Positions 1 to 10,025 of a DNA stretch of 40,116 bases are shown piece after piece (the first letter of the stretch is position 1; each line of letters starts with the position of its first letter). The DNA comes from a bacterium (GTDB lineage: Bacteria; Bacteroidota; Ignavibacteria; Kapaibacteriales; UBA7675). Made by a program: the position numbers and the translations under genes. The DNA is taken from NCBI GenBank assembly GCA_030430495.1, contig JAUIKM010000045.1, positions 1 to 40,116 on the forward strand, read 5' to 3'. Below the pieces are notes generated by a model. That model ran no database searches, was not told where the DNA came from, and saw only the letters and a program-made list of their open reading frames with translations.

Positions 1-100
1 TTGTAACCGGCGTGACGTCTTACACGGCGTCGCATGAGGATGCACGTCTCTAAAACACCGGTCGGGATAAATTCCTTGCTTTTTAACATACCGGCGGCGG
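1..100. repeat. Left arm of a 100-bp inverted repeat shared with 39991-40090
   Basis: Position p pairs with 40091-p. Reading the right arm in reverse complement gives the left arm, with 99 of 100 positions identical; the only difference is C at 95 against the counterpart of 39996. Similarity stops after position 100. The left arm begins at the first base of the window, so its outer limit is unknown, while the right arm is followed by 26 further bases. It could be the end of a mobile or repeated element, or a repeat at which a sequence assembly broke. Confidence 0.9.
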
Positions 101-193
101 GGCGGGCGATGGGGCAGGCGGGCCCCTTGATCACCCCAAACTGCGCCCAAAATTTTCCAACCTGCCCGTTTAACACCAAAAACCGCCCGTTCA
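93..193. repeat. Dispersed intergenic repeat R2, copy 1
   Basis: Bases 93-131 are identical to 10026-10064 (39 bp), and similarity continues at the same offset to 193/10126 with scattered differences and small compensating indels. The shared part includes a G/C-rich block and the string GTTTAACACCAAAAACC. No reading frame is conserved convincingly, so this looks like a non-coding dispersed repeat. It overlaps the inner end of the left inverted-repeat arm. Confidence 0.85.
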
Positions 194-200
194 GACAAAA

Positions 201-784
201 AAAACGCCTGATCAACCGCAAAATCCAACGCCACTAAAATGGCCGTGCTCCGACTGCCGACGTATCCCGCAACGAATACAATTCCTCACGCAACGAATAC
301 GATTCCTCCCGCAACGAATACAATTCCTCACGCAACGCGCGACCGCCCGCTCAGGCTGTAAAAACACCGATCAACCGCAAAATCCAACGCCACTAAAATG
401 GCCGTGCTGCGACTGCCGACGTATCCCGCAACAACTACGACGTCTCACGCAACGCGCGACCAACCGTTCTGGCTTTAAAAACGCCCGATCTACCGGATAA
501 ATCCAGCGCAACCCTCACGGCATTATATCGAAGATCGCATTGCCACGCTGCGACGCCGATTTCTCACGCCATGCGCGACCAACCGATCAACCGCAAAAAC
601 ACAGCGCAATCGAATCGACAATGCAACGACGTACGCATTGCCACGCTGCGACGCCGATTTCTCACGCAACGCGCGACCAACCGATCAACCGACCAACCGC
701 AAAAACACAGCGCAATCGAATCGACAATGCAACGACGTACGCATTGCCACGCTGCGACGCCGATTTCTCACGCAACGCGCGACC
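201..784. repeat. Tandem/phased repeat array upstream of the TPR regulator
   Basis: The 18-mer CTCACGCAACGCGCGACC, or a close variant, starts at 327, 444, 563, 661 and 767, so copies are spaced about 98-119 bp. The copies at 563, 661 and 767 lie in near-identical larger units that begin at 538, 636 and 742; the second unit is 8 bp longer through duplication of ACCAACCG. Two earlier units share ATCAACCGCAAAATCCAACG at 211 and 370. Inside the first is a 21-bp unit, starting AACGAATACAATTCCTC, repeated three times at 271-333. There is no gene here that I can support; the open frames differ between units. Confidence 0.85.
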
Positions 785-829
785 CAACATCTTCTCACTG
801 ACCCGAAAACCGGACGCTCCACACCGCGG

Positions 830-910
830 GACAAACAAAAGCAAAAAGCAAGCCGGCGAACATCGTGAGAAGGCGAAGCGCCTCAAGCAGCGCGACCGCA
901 AACCACAGCT
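830..910 (+). repeat. Boundary repeat R3, copy 1 (GACAAACAAAA at 830-840)
   Basis: The core is followed by AAAAAGCAAGCCGG and then by GGCGAAGC about 45 bp further on, which is the bipartite pattern seen in several other copies. In one frame it would read TNKxKKQAG, as do other copies, but no open gene explains this. It lies just upstream of the regulator at 923 and in the same orientation as that gene. Confidence 0.7.
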
Positions 911-922
911 CAATCAGCCTTT

Positions 923-3100
923 ATGTATATTGCGCCTCAGCTCCGGCCGCGCGCCGGAACAGACGAGTCGTATGTCTGGTGGAAATTGGAACAAGCTGAG
1001 ATCGTGCAACACGACGAACTACAGAAATTGCGGCGCAAAGTCGAGTACAGCCGCGGCCTGCGCAAGATTCGCGCCGAAGCCGAATTGGTCGAAGCGCTCG
1101 CGCGCGACAACAACGAAGAAGCCCTCGCCATTGGCCGCGACGCCGCTGAACGCGCACGCAACCTCCTGCTGCGCGCCGCCGAACGCAATACCGAAACCGC
1201 CGAGTACAAGCGCAACCTGGCCCACGTCCTGCGCGCCCTGGCCTATGCCCTCCTGCCCGCCAAACAGCCCGACGCCGTCCGCGCGGCCGTCGATGAAGCC
1301 CGCCGGATCTTTGACGAGCTCGACGATATTCGAGAACTCGTGCGATGCCACGAAATCGGCTGCATGCTCTGCCGCAACGAGAACCGGCTGACGGACGCCC
1401 TGCGTGAACTGGAACGCGCGCTGGAACTCGGCGAGAGCATCAAATACTACGACCGCGCTCCGATTATCCACGCAGGCCGCGCCGATATGTACCGTCGCCT
1501 CAATCAGGTGGATCGTTCGCTGGATGCCGCTGAAGCCGGACTGCGCATAGCGCGGGCGCTTGGCGACGACTACGCCGAAGAGGTTCTGCTGAGCGAATCG
1601 GCACGCACGTTTGATCAAAGCGGCCGACCGCGTCAGGCGCTGGAGCGCTTCGCGGAGGCCGTCGCACTGGAACGCCGCCGCCGCGTCCTCGACGGCTGGA
1701 ATCGCGTCACCCAGATTTACGACTACGCCATACTGAGCTTGTACCTGGGCCGCCTGAGCGAGGCCGCCACATTGCTGGACGAAGCCGTTAACGAGGCGGG
1801 GGAAGCACATTTCGAGCTGCTGCAGGCCCTGTATCTCGTCACGTTGGCCGGAGTTAACATTTACTGCGCCGACTATCTGGCCGGCATTAACAATTTGCAG
1901 CGCGCCCAGGACATCTACCTGCGCGGCAAGGACAACAGCATGCCGGCCTGGTGCACCGCGCGCATCGGCAGTTTGTTTAACAGGGCAGGGCTGACGGACG
2001 CGGCCACAGAGTACTTCAACCATTCACGCGATCTGCTGGAGGCCGCCGGCAAACCGCGCGTGCTGGAGCAGAGTTATCACCGCGCCTGCATTGTACTCCT
2101 GGTTCAGCACGGATACACCGCCTTCGACAGTTCGTGGTATCTGCAGGAAGTTAACGCCCGCCTGGACGGCTTTGACGGCAACCAGCGCGCCATGAGTATT
2201 CTGATGCAGGTGCACGCCAGAGCGCATCTGCTGGAGGCTGTGGGCCGCAGCGAGGATGCACGGCGCGACTTTGCCTTACTGCTGGACCGTTTTGTTGAAC
2301 TGGACTATCCCTATCACGAGTGCAGCATTCGCCTGCAGATTGGCCGCCTGTTAATGCAGAACGGCGACATGCCGACCGCCCGGCCGCACCTGGAAAAGGC
2401 CTTGCGTCTGGCGCGCGAACAAGGATCACACGATGTGCGCATGCGCGTGCACTGTTTGCTGGCAGCCTGCTGCGACGATGCAGGTCTGTTAACTGAGGCC
2501 GCCGAACACCGCATGCAGGAGGAGCGCCTGCGACGGACGTTTCTGGCGCCTTCTCTGGTTGCGCAGCTGCAGCTGTGGCGCGAACGAGACATCAACCGCC
2601 GCCTCCAACAGCAAACTCAGGACTTAAACACTCAGCTCAACCGGCTGCAATCGGACCATGCCGCCGCCAAACGCCTGCTGGAGTCCCGCGACGCCAACCT
2701 GACGCACCTCAAGGACGCACTTAAACAATTCGCCGCCGAGATCACACCCGACGATGGTGAAAGCGAACAGGCTTACCGCCTGCGCGCCGCACAGATTGCG
2801 CAGAGCATGACCCTGCTTGCGGACGCGGAGGAGTGGGCCAACTTCGGCGAAGACGTTAAACAACAGGACGAAGAGTTTCTCTCGCGCCTGGCGCGCGCCT
2901 ACCCGACGCTCACCGCCACGGAACGCAAGATTTGCGCCCTGATGCGACTTAACAACACAACAAAAGATCTCGGCCGCCTGCTTAACATTTCACCGCGCTC
3001 GGTGCAGGCTTATCGCTACCGCATCCGCAAAAAGCTGTCCATTCCTTCGGATGCGGATTTCAACGCTTCCATCCTGGCCATATTGTATCCGGATAATTAA
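923..3100 (+). CDS. TPR-repeat transcriptional regulator with C-terminal HTH
   Basis: The 725-residue protein has no signal peptide or membrane segment. Residues about 40-540 are helical repeats of TPR type (e.g. LGRLSEAATLLDEA, GDMPTARPHLEKALRLA). Residues about 560-620 are a predicted coiled coil rich in Q, L and R. The last 75 residues form a LuxR/GerE-like helix-turn-helix containing LTATERKICALM and ISPRSVQAYRYRIRKKL. This TPR-coiled-coil-HTH order is common among Bacteroidota cytoplasmic regulators, where the TPRs are thought to bind a partner; the signal is unknown here. ATG 923 is the only reasonable in-frame start, but it has no clear Shine-Dalgarno sequence. The gene sits alone between inverted copies of repeat R3 and downstream of the phased repeat array. 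Confidence 0.85.
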   Translation: MYIAPQLRPRAGTDESYVWWKLEQAEIVQHDELQKLRRKVEYSRGLRKIRAEAELVEALARDNNEEALAIGRDAAERARNLLLRAAERNTETAEYKRNLAHVLRALAYALLPAKQPDAVRAAVDEARRIFDELDDIRELVRCHEIGCMLCRNENRLTDALRELERALELGESIKYYDRAPIIHAGRADMYRRLNQVDRSLDAAEAGLRIARALGDDYAEEVLLSESARTFDQSGRPRQALERFAEAVALERRRRVLDGWNRVTQIYDYAILSLYLGRLSEAATLLDEAVNEAGEAHFELLQALYLVTLAGVNIYCADYLAGINNLQRAQDIYLRGKDNSMPAWCTARIGSLFNRAGLTDAATEYFNHSRDLLEAAGKPRVLEQSYHRACIVLLVQHGYTAFDSSWYLQEVNARLDGFDGNQRAMSILMQVHARAHLLEAVGRSEDARRDFALLLDRFVELDYPYHECSIRLQIGRLLMQNGDMPTARPHLEKALRLAREQGSHDVRMRVHCLLAACCDDAGLLTEAAEHRMQEERLRRTFLAPSLVAQLQLWRERDINRRLQQQTQDLNTQLNRLQSDHAAAKRLLESRDANLTHLKDALKQFAAEITPDDGESEQAYRLRAAQIAQSMTLLADAEEWANFGEDVKQQDEEFLSRLARAYPTLTATERKICALMRLNNTTKDLGRLLNISPRSVQAYRYRIRKKLSIPSDADFNASILAILYPDN

Positions 3101-3681
3101 CCCGCTCTTTTCACTGCCTGACTTAAACAGCCCGCTTCGCCCTCCCTGCGTTCCGGCTTGCTTTTTCCCCTTGTTTGTCAGCGATCGATCAAGTTGCCGA
3201 ATCGCCGATCGGTCTTCGCGCGTCGTACGTGAACGCCGCTCCGTCTGCATTGCATGCGTGTCACCAAAACAGCGCCTCTATCCGAGTTCGGAGTTGACAA
3301 ATCCGAACGTGTTTTCAGTCCGAATTCACATCATCCGCCGTGCACGTCCGCCAGACGCCCGATGCGGAAGTCGACAGCAATCCGCAGCGGACGGCTGTCG
3401 CAGTTGTGTCAAACTGTAGTAGCAATGTTGCACCGTGTTGCAGCTAGATTGGCATCGACTGTGCGGCAGTCCGGCTGCGTCTCCGCGGGTGTGATCATCC
3501 CGTTGTGCCGAACCGGCTGTCGCCATTTTTCTGACTAAAACAGCCCTTGCGGCGTGCGGAGATACATGACCGGTGCTGCAACCGGCTCAGGACCCGCTGC
3601 GAGCGGCACAATCCAACTCAACAGCAAACCAGAAGCGTCGTCGGGCGCCTGAATAAACTCCCCCTGCGGATGGAGGTCGGT
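3101..3681. other. Gene-free interval between the regulator and the giant secreted protein
   Basis: It holds repeat R3 copy 2 near its left end and otherwise no gene I can support. A TTGACA string at 3294-3299 has no convincing -10 partner. An open frame runs into this region from the downstream gene, but its residues 1-45 look non-coding. Confidence 0.6.
3110..3179 (-). repeat. Boundary repeat R3, copy 2 (core at 3169-3179)
   Basis: Read on the minus strand it gives GACAAACAAGG, then AAAAAGCAAGCCGG and a later GGCGAAGC, matching copy 1 in order and spacing. It starts about 10 bp after the stop of the regulator gene and is inverted relative to copy 1, so the two copies bracket that gene. Confidence 0.7.
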
Positions 3682-6600
3682 ATGTACACCCCAAAAACAC
3701 CTTATGCCGGATTGCGGCGACAGTACCGCAAAACACTGCGTCGCCTGGCGACGGCCCTGCGGCAAAACGACGACGCGACGACCACGGCAGGGCGGCGCCG
3801 CAAACTGCTGCGGCGTCTGCAAAATCTGGCGCGTGCGCTGCGAACGCCCTTTGCCCCCGTGTTGCGCGCGGCATGTGTCGCGGCAGCACTGAGCGCTGCG
3901 GCGCTGAACGCCCAGACGCCCAAAGTCCTGGAACTGACGCCGGCGACCAATTCACACGTCGCGGCCAGTGCGGCCAATATTCAGGTTTCGTTCTCTACCC
4001 AGATGTCGGTCACCACCCTGAGCGCGACGAACATCGCAATTCACGGTGCGCAGTCGGCCTACCTGAGCACGCGCGGCACATTCAGCGGCAATCCGGTTCG
4101 GACGTTTAACCCCGACGACAACCTGCGCGTGGGCGAGCTGATCACCGTCAGCGTGACGGGCGCCGCCAGCCTGGGCGGTGTGCCGCTTACACGGGCGCAG
4201 GTATTCCAGTTTCGCGTGGGCGTCTCGCGCGGCAACGGCGTGTTCAAGAGTTCGGCTTTTGGATCGACGATCACCGAGGACGGCGCGCTGGGCGACCTGG
4301 ACGGCGACGGCGATCTCGACGCGATATTCGCCACCCGCGAGGCTCCCAACGAAGTGTGGCTCAACAACGGCAACGGAACGTTCACATCTTCGACTTTCGG
4401 CTGGACGGCCGGCAGGACCGAAGCCGTTGCTCTGGGCGACCTCGACAACGACGGCGACCTCGATGCGGTGTTCGCCAACAGCTCGCAGGCCAATGAAGTC
4501 TGGCTCAACAACGGCGACGCCACGTTTGTCAGCACATCGATTGGAACGGGCTGGAGCCAGGACGTCGCACTGGGCGATCTGGACGGCGACGGCGACCTCG
4601 ACGCCGTAATCGCCAATTTCAGCAACCAACAGAGAATCTGGTTAAACAACGGCGATGCGACATTCAAACGACAACTGTACGGCGAGTCCAACAGCAGCTA
4701 CGGCGTCGACTTCGGAGACCTGGACAATGACGGCGATCTGGACGTCATCGTCGCAAACTACCACGCCCCGCAGGAGGTGTGGTTAAACAAGGGCGACGGG
4801 ACGTTTGTCTCCTCCTACGCCGGACACTCGAGCGGATTCAGTTACGGCGTTGAAATGGGCGACCTCGACAACGACGGCGACATGGATGCAATCATCGCCG
4901 GGCGGCCGCAGAGCGAAATCTGGATAAACAACGGCGACGCCACGTTTGCGACCAGTCGCTTCGGTCCGTCGATATGGGGCAACGACGTCGCCATGGGCGA
5001 TATCGATCACGACGGCGACCTCGACGCAATCATCTCCAACCTCACAGGCCAACAGCAGATCTGGATTAACAACGGCGACGGAACGTTCGGCACCAGCAAG
5101 TTTGGTCCGGAGTCAAACTCCAGCATCGGCGTTGCAATGGGCGACCTCGACGGCGACGGAGATATCGACGCTGTTATCAGCAATTATTTCTCGCCGCAGG
5201 AAGTCTGGAAAAACCGCGAGTTCCCGCCGTTTAATCCTTTTGCACCCAGAATCGCCGCCATGTCGCCGGCAACAAACTCGCATGCCGCACCGCGCAATGC
5301 CGATATTAACATCGAATTTACACGCGTCATGACGACGGCCGGAATAACGGTCGGCAACGTGTACATTCACGGTTCACAGACCGGTTATCTGAGCACGCGC
5401 GGTACAATAACAGGCGCTCAGTTCACCAGTTTTAATCCGGACCGGAAATTCATGGCGGGCGAACTGATCAGCGTCATGGTGACGGGCGCAACGAGCCTTG
5501 GCGGCACAACCACGACCGCACCGGTGCTGCTGGCATTCCGCGCGGGCGTCGACGGCGGCGCGGCGGAGTTTGCGGGCAGCGACTACGGCGGCGGTGCAAG
5601 CCTGGGCCTTGCTTTCGGCGATCTGGACAGCGACGGCGACCTCGACGCGGTTATAGCCAACTACAACCAGGCGCAATACATCCTGTTAAACAACGGCGAC
5701 GCCACGTTCAGCAGCTCGACCTTCGGCGGTTTCAGTAAAAGCACCAACGTTGCGTTGGGCGATCTGGACAACGACGGCGATCTCGACGCGATTGTCATCG
5801 GCGACGTTACGGCCAAGGAAATCTGGTTAAACAACGGCGATGCGACATTTACCAGCAGCACTTTTGGCGTGACGAATGTGCTGAGCAACGACATCGCGTT
5901 GGGCGACCTGGATAACGACGGCGACCTCGATGCAATCATCACCAATTTCAACCGCGATCAGGAAATCTGGTACAACAACGGCGACGCCACGTTTGAGTTA
6001 TTCCGCGACGGACCGGAGGACAGCAGCAACAGCCGCGGCATTGATCTGGGCGATCTGGACGGCGACGGCGACCTCGACGCGATCATCGCGAATGACAGCT
6101 GGGCGCCGCAGGAAATCTGGTACAACAACGGCGACGGACGGTTTACGATTACGACCTTTGGCACGGATCGCAGTCAGGACGTCGCCATCGGCGATCTGGA
6201 CGGCGACGGCGACCTGGATGCAATCATCTCCAACTACAATCAGAGCAGCAAGCTGTGGCGCAACAACGGCGACGGCACGTTCGCCGAGAGCAACTTTGCC
6301 GGCTTCAACCCGCATTGGCGCGCCGCCGAACTGGGCGATTTTGACGGCGACGGGGATCTGGACGTGGTTTTTGCCAATCGCAAAGGCAGCAACTCCTTTT
6401 ACCTCAATGACGGCGCGGGCAATTTCACCTACAGAACAAGCGGAGGAGCGGGAGCCAGCGCTGCCAGCGGCGGCGTTGCAGTTGGCGATCTGGACCGCGA
6501 CGGCGATCTGGACATCATGTTCGCCAACCTGAGCAAGGCGCAGCGCATCTGGATCAACCAGCCGCAGGCCCCGATGATCAGGTGGGTTTCGCCCGCGGCG

Positions 6601-9600
6601 GCGCCGGCCGGCGCGGCAGTTGTCGCAATAGAAGTGCGCGGCAAGGACTTTGAACAAACGACGGCGCAGATTACCACGCTGGACCAACTCGGCAATCCCG
6701 CAGGCACGCTGACGCTGACGCCGGTGACAGCCACACGGGCGCAGATCGGTCTGGAAGTTCCCGCGGGCTACTTTGCCACGCGCGGCACGCTGACGCTGAC
6801 GGTCGGCAACCAGAGCGGCACGACGAGCACGACCATCTCGGTACTTAACGACAGCCCGGCGATCAGCCTGGACAGGAATCCGCTGCAGATCGACGAAGAC
6901 AACGCAACCGAAGTCATCGTTTCCATCGGCGACGTCTGGCCGGGCTTTGCGGCGTTGACGCTGACGGCGCCGACGGCGGACCTGACGACCATCGCTTCGA
7001 TCACACAACTGGGAGCCACGGGCGCGACAACTACTTTCCGCATCGTGCCGGTCGCAAACGCTTTTGGAAGCATTGAGCTGGACTTCGCGGTTTCCGACGG
7101 CGAGTTGCAGTCGACGACAACGCTTTCACTGGAGGTTGCGCCCGTAAACGATCCGCCGACGATTGCGGCTTCGAACCCAGTGATAAACATGGGAAAAAAC
7201 AGTGTGACGGGGCTGTCAATCGGATTGCAGGATATCGACACGCCGTATGCCGCGCTTGATGTGAGCGCCACCTCGTCCAATCCGACGCTGCTGCCGGTGG
7301 AAAACATTGTGTTCAGCGCCACGGCGGCCACGATGCAAATGAGGCTGGGACCGGACTGCGAAACAGTCGGCCAGAGTGTGGTTACGGTGACGGTCAGCGA
7401 CGGCGACAACGAACGGTCGACGACGATCCTGGTCAACGTTGCACCGGGCGCTCCAATGCAGATTACGGGTGCGGCCTGCGCCTGCGTCGATGCGGTGTTA
7501 ACATACAAAACACGACCGGCCGATACGAGTGCATCCTACGTCTGGGCGGCGGAAGGCGGCACGATTGTGGCGGGACAGGGCAGCGGCGCAATTCGGGTCA
7601 TCTGGGAGCACGAGACGACTGTAGCGTCGCTGAGCGTAACACGAACAGTATTAACCGGCTGCACCAGCGCCACGACAATTCAGCAGACCGGCAAGTTGGT
7701 CCAGGCGTCGATGGACTTTGCGGTGGTTTCGGGAACAAACAGCACTACACTGGCGGCAACGGCCAACGATACCGCCACAAATCCGCTGATTCTCTCCGTA
7801 GGAACGCCGCAGCACGGCAGCGCGGAGGTCAGCGCCAACAGCATTGTTTACGCGCCGACGGCGGGATTTGGCGGCAGCGACAGCTTCCACTACATCATAC
7901 AGGACGAGAGCGGCTGCACGACGGCCGGACTTGTGCAGGTGTTTGTACAGAACGCAGCCGATGACAACGTCAATCTGGAATTTGTCGAGCACGAGCGGGA
8001 CCGCAGCGGCGGAGTACGCGGGCTGCGCGGCGCAAAAGCTGCGGCCGTGAGTCCGGACGGCCGATTTGTGTATGCCGCGGGATTCTACGACCATTCGATT
8101 GCGGTTTTCAGCCGCAACCTCTCAACGGGAATGTTAAGTTTTCAGACGCGCGTACGCAACGGCCGCGGCGGCGTCAGCGGGCTCAAATACGTGAGCGATG
8201 TTAAAATCAGCGCCGACGGAATGCGCCTCTACGCAGCCGGATACGGTGACAATGCCGTCGCCGTGTTTAATCGCGATATTAACAGCGGCGGCCTGGAATT
8301 TGCCGAGCGCAAAAAGCGCGGAGAAACGGACGACGGACAGATCATCGGCGGACTTAAACGACCGCGCCGCATAGCTATCAGTCCCGACGGACGTACAATT
8401 GTCGCTACCGGCTATGCCGACCACTCATTGGCGCTGTTCCGCTACAACGCCGTGGCGGATCGCATGGACTATTACTCTGTTAAACGCGATGGAGTTGAAG
8501 GCGTCGACGGACTTAAACAAGCGCTGGGCGCTGCGTTCAGTCCCGACGGCAGGCACCTGTACGTAGCCGGTGCGGGCGACGACGCCATTGCCGTTTTTGT
8601 GCACGATGAAGGCGACCTGACATATGTCGAACGCCTGCGCGACAATGTCGGCGGCGTCGATGGACTGGGAACTGTGACAGATGTGTATGTCAGTCCTGAC
8701 GGGCTGCACGTTTACGCGGCGGGAACGGGCGAGAATGCCATTGCCGTTTTTGAGCGCAATCCGCTGGATGGTCGATTGACCTATGTTGAGTGTTATAAAA
8801 ACGGTCAGGGCGGCATTACGGGACTGGCGGGCATCGACGGGCTGGTTGTTGATGGCAGCGGCGCGCTGCTGTGGGCTGCCGCGGAGCAGGACAACTCGCT
8901 GACCGTGTTCAAGCGCAACCACGGCAGCGGGACTTTGCAGACAGCCGACCAGGCGAAGGATGGTCAGAGCGGCTTCAACGGTCTGGCCGGCGCAGCTATG
9001 ACGGCTTTAACATCTGACGGCGCACACGCCTACACAGCCGGAACAGACGACAACGCCGTGGCGGTTGTGTATCGCAACCGCGCAGCGCAGGCGGAAAACG
9101 ACACGGGTGGCAGCGCAGACATCAACAGCACTGTAACGATAAACGTGTTAAACAACGATACCGATCCCGACGCACATGTGCTCAGCATCGCATCCGCGAC
9201 GGACGGAACGCTGGGCACAACGGCCATCACGGGCGGCGGCACGACGATTGATTACAAGGCAGGGGCAAGCAGCGGCGCGGACCAATTCACCTACACGATT
9301 GAAGACGGCCACGGCGGCAGTTCAACAGCCACGGTGACGATTAACATCACAATGCCCAAATCCGGCATCGGAGAAGGACCGCCGTCCGCAAACAACGGCC
9401 TGACTCTATCGCCCAACCCGGCAAGGACGGGCAGCGTCGCAGAGTTCACCTTGCACGAAAAAGCCGAAGTGAGCATACACATCACGGACCTGCGGGGAGT
9501 GCGGCGTTTAAGCATCGATTCAGGCGAACTGCCCGGCGGCACACATGCCCTGAACATCGACCTGCGCGAAGCGACGGGGGCACGATTCCCCGCGGGCACC

Positions 9601-9672
9601 TACATTGTCGAACTGGAAGTCAGAGGCAATCGCGATTCAAGAACCGTCAGCCGCACGTTGATCGTGCGCTAA
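3682..9672 (+). CDS. Giant T9SS-exported protein with three seven-bladed propellers
   Basis: About 1996 residues. I chose ATG 3682 because GGAGGT lies at 3672-3677 and a signal peptide follows: a long basic N-region, a hydrophobic core and LNAQ near residue 77. Order: SbsA-like Ig (Big_5) ~80-180; seven VCBS/FG-GAP repeats with DxDxDxD calcium loops ~185-513; a second Big_5 ~523-630; seven more VCBS repeats ~630-960; IPT/TIG-like ~963-1053; cadherin-like and PKD-like Ig domains ~1060-1423; a lactonase-like propeller of seven blades (repeated SPDGRxxYAAG...AVF) ~1432-1800; another cadherin-like domain; and a T9SS type A sorting domain in the last ~90 residues (LTLSPNPA...GTYIVEL). The protein is expected at the cell surface. 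Binding partners are unknown. The Big_5 plus seven-repeat block is duplicated inside the gene. Confidence 0.9.
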   Translation: MYTPKTPYAGLRRQYRKTLRRLATALRQNDDATTTAGRRRKLLRRLQNLARALRTPFAPVLRAACVAAALSAAALNAQTPKVLELTPATNSHVAASAANIQVSFSTQMSVTTLSATNIAIHGAQSAYLSTRGTFSGNPVRTFNPDDNLRVGELITVSVTGAASLGGVPLTRAQVFQFRVGVSRGNGVFKSSAFGSTITEDGALGDLDGDGDLDAIFATREAPNEVWLNNGNGTFTSSTFGWTAGRTEAVALGDLDNDGDLDAVFANSSQANEVWLNNGDATFVSTSIGTGWSQDVALGDLDGDGDLDAVIANFSNQQRIWLNNGDATFKRQLYGESNSSYGVDFGDLDNDGDLDVIVANYHAPQEVWLNKGDGTFVSSYAGHSSGFSYGVEMGDLDNDGDMDAIIAGRPQSEIWINNGDATFATSRFGPSIWGNDVAMGDIDHDGDLDAIISNLTGQQQIWINNGDGTFGTSKFGPESNSSIGVAMGDLDGDGDIDAVISNYFSPQEVWKNREFPPFNPFAPRIAAMSPATNSHAAPRNADINIEFTRVMTTAGITVGNVYIHGSQTGYLSTRGTITGAQFTSFNPDRKFMAGELISVMVTGATSLGGTTTTAPVLLAFRAGVDGGAAEFAGSDYGGGASLGLAFGDLDSDGDLDAVIANYNQAQYILLNNGDATFSSSTFGGFSKSTNVALGDLDNDGDLDAIVIGDVTAKEIWLNNGDATFTSSTFGVTNVLSNDIALGDLDNDGDLDAIITNFNRDQEIWYNNGDATFELFRDGPEDSSNSRGIDLGDLDGDGDLDAIIANDSWAPQEIWYNNGDGRFTITTFGTDRSQDVAIGDLDGDGDLDAIISNYNQSSKLWRNNGDGTFAESNFAGFNPHWRAAELGDFDGDGDLDVVFANRKGSNSFYLNDGAGNFTYRTSGGAGASAASGGVAVGDLDRDGDLDIMFANLSKAQRIWINQPQAPMIRWVSPAAAPAGAAVVAIEVRGKDFEQTTAQITTLDQLGNPAGTLTLTPVTATRAQIGLEVPAGYFATRGTLTLTVGNQSGTTSTTISVLNDSPAISLDRNPLQIDEDNATEVIVSIGDVWPGFAALTLTAPTADLTTIASITQLGATGATTTFRIVPVANAFGSIELDFAVSDGELQSTTTLSLEVAPVNDPPTIAASNPVINMGKNSVTGLSIGLQDIDTPYAALDVSATSSNPTLLPVENIVFSATAATMQMRLGPDCETVGQSVVTVTVSDGDNERSTTILVNVAPGAPMQITGAACACVDAVLTYKTRPADTSASYVWAAEGGTIVAGQGSGAIRVIWEHETTVASLSVTRTVLTGCTSATTIQQTGKLVQASMDFAVVSGTNSTTLAATANDTATNPLILSVGTPQHGSAEVSANSIVYAPTAGFGGSDSFHYIIQDESGCTTAGLVQVFVQNAADDNVNLEFVEHERDRSGGVRGLRGAKAAAVSPDGRFVYAAGFYDHSIAVFSRNLSTGMLSFQTRVRNGRGGVSGLKYVSDVKISADGMRLYAAGYGDNAVAVFNRDINSGGLEFAERKKRGETDDGQIIGGLKRPRRIAISPDGRTIVATGYADHSLALFRYNAVADRMDYYSVKRDGVEGVDGLKQALGAAFSPDGRHLYVAGAGDDAIAVFVHDEGDLTYVERLRDNVGGVDGLGTVTDVYVSPDGLHVYAAGTGENAIAVFERNPLDGRLTYVECYKNGQGGITGLAGIDGLVVDGSGALLWAAAEQDNSLTVFKRNHGSGTLQTADQAKDGQSGFNGLAGAAMTALTSDGAHAYTAGTDDNAVAVVYRNRAAQAENDTGGSADINSTVTINVLNNDTDPDAHVLSIASATDGTLGTTAITGGGTTIDYKAGASSGADQFTYTIEDGHGGSSTATVTINITMPKSGIGEGPPSANNGLTLSPNPARTGSVAEFTLHEKAEVSIHITDLRGVRRLSIDSGELPGGTHALNIDLREATGARFPAGTYIVELEVRGNRDSRTVSRTLIVR

Positions 9673-10025
9673 GCGAGCCGAGGCGGTGCGGACTTCGTTT
9701 TGGCGGTCGGTCCGGACAGCCTTAGTGTCTGTAGCCACGTCCAATACAAATCAGTTTGCGATTGGCGGCGGGAGCAGTCGGCGGAGCGTCATCGCGGTTC
9801 GTCGACTGTTCCCGTTTAACTGCATTGAGTGACCGTTCAACCACGTTCCGGGCTACGTTCAGTTTTTTAGACATGGATAATTTGTGGTTTCGACGTAGAC
9901 TGGCGCATATCACGGAGCGCCGCATGCAACGCGCCGTGTTATGCCGGACTGACGTTTGCCCTGGAAAAATCTGCACTGGTTGCAGGGTGGGAGGAGTGCG
10001 TCCGGACGTGGTGGAGACTCGCGGT

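Noticed and set aside
201-784. Possible CRISPR array
   Set aside because: The repeats are 18 bp with 80-100-bp intervals that are themselves repeated, and no cas gene is present.
540-1391. Open frame overlapping the repeat array and the regulator
   Set aside because: Its first part is translated repeat DNA and the rest is a shadow of the regulator gene.
3294-3299. TTGACA as a sigma-70 type -35 box
   Set aside because: No -10 element at a suitable distance, and Bacteroidota promoters use different elements.
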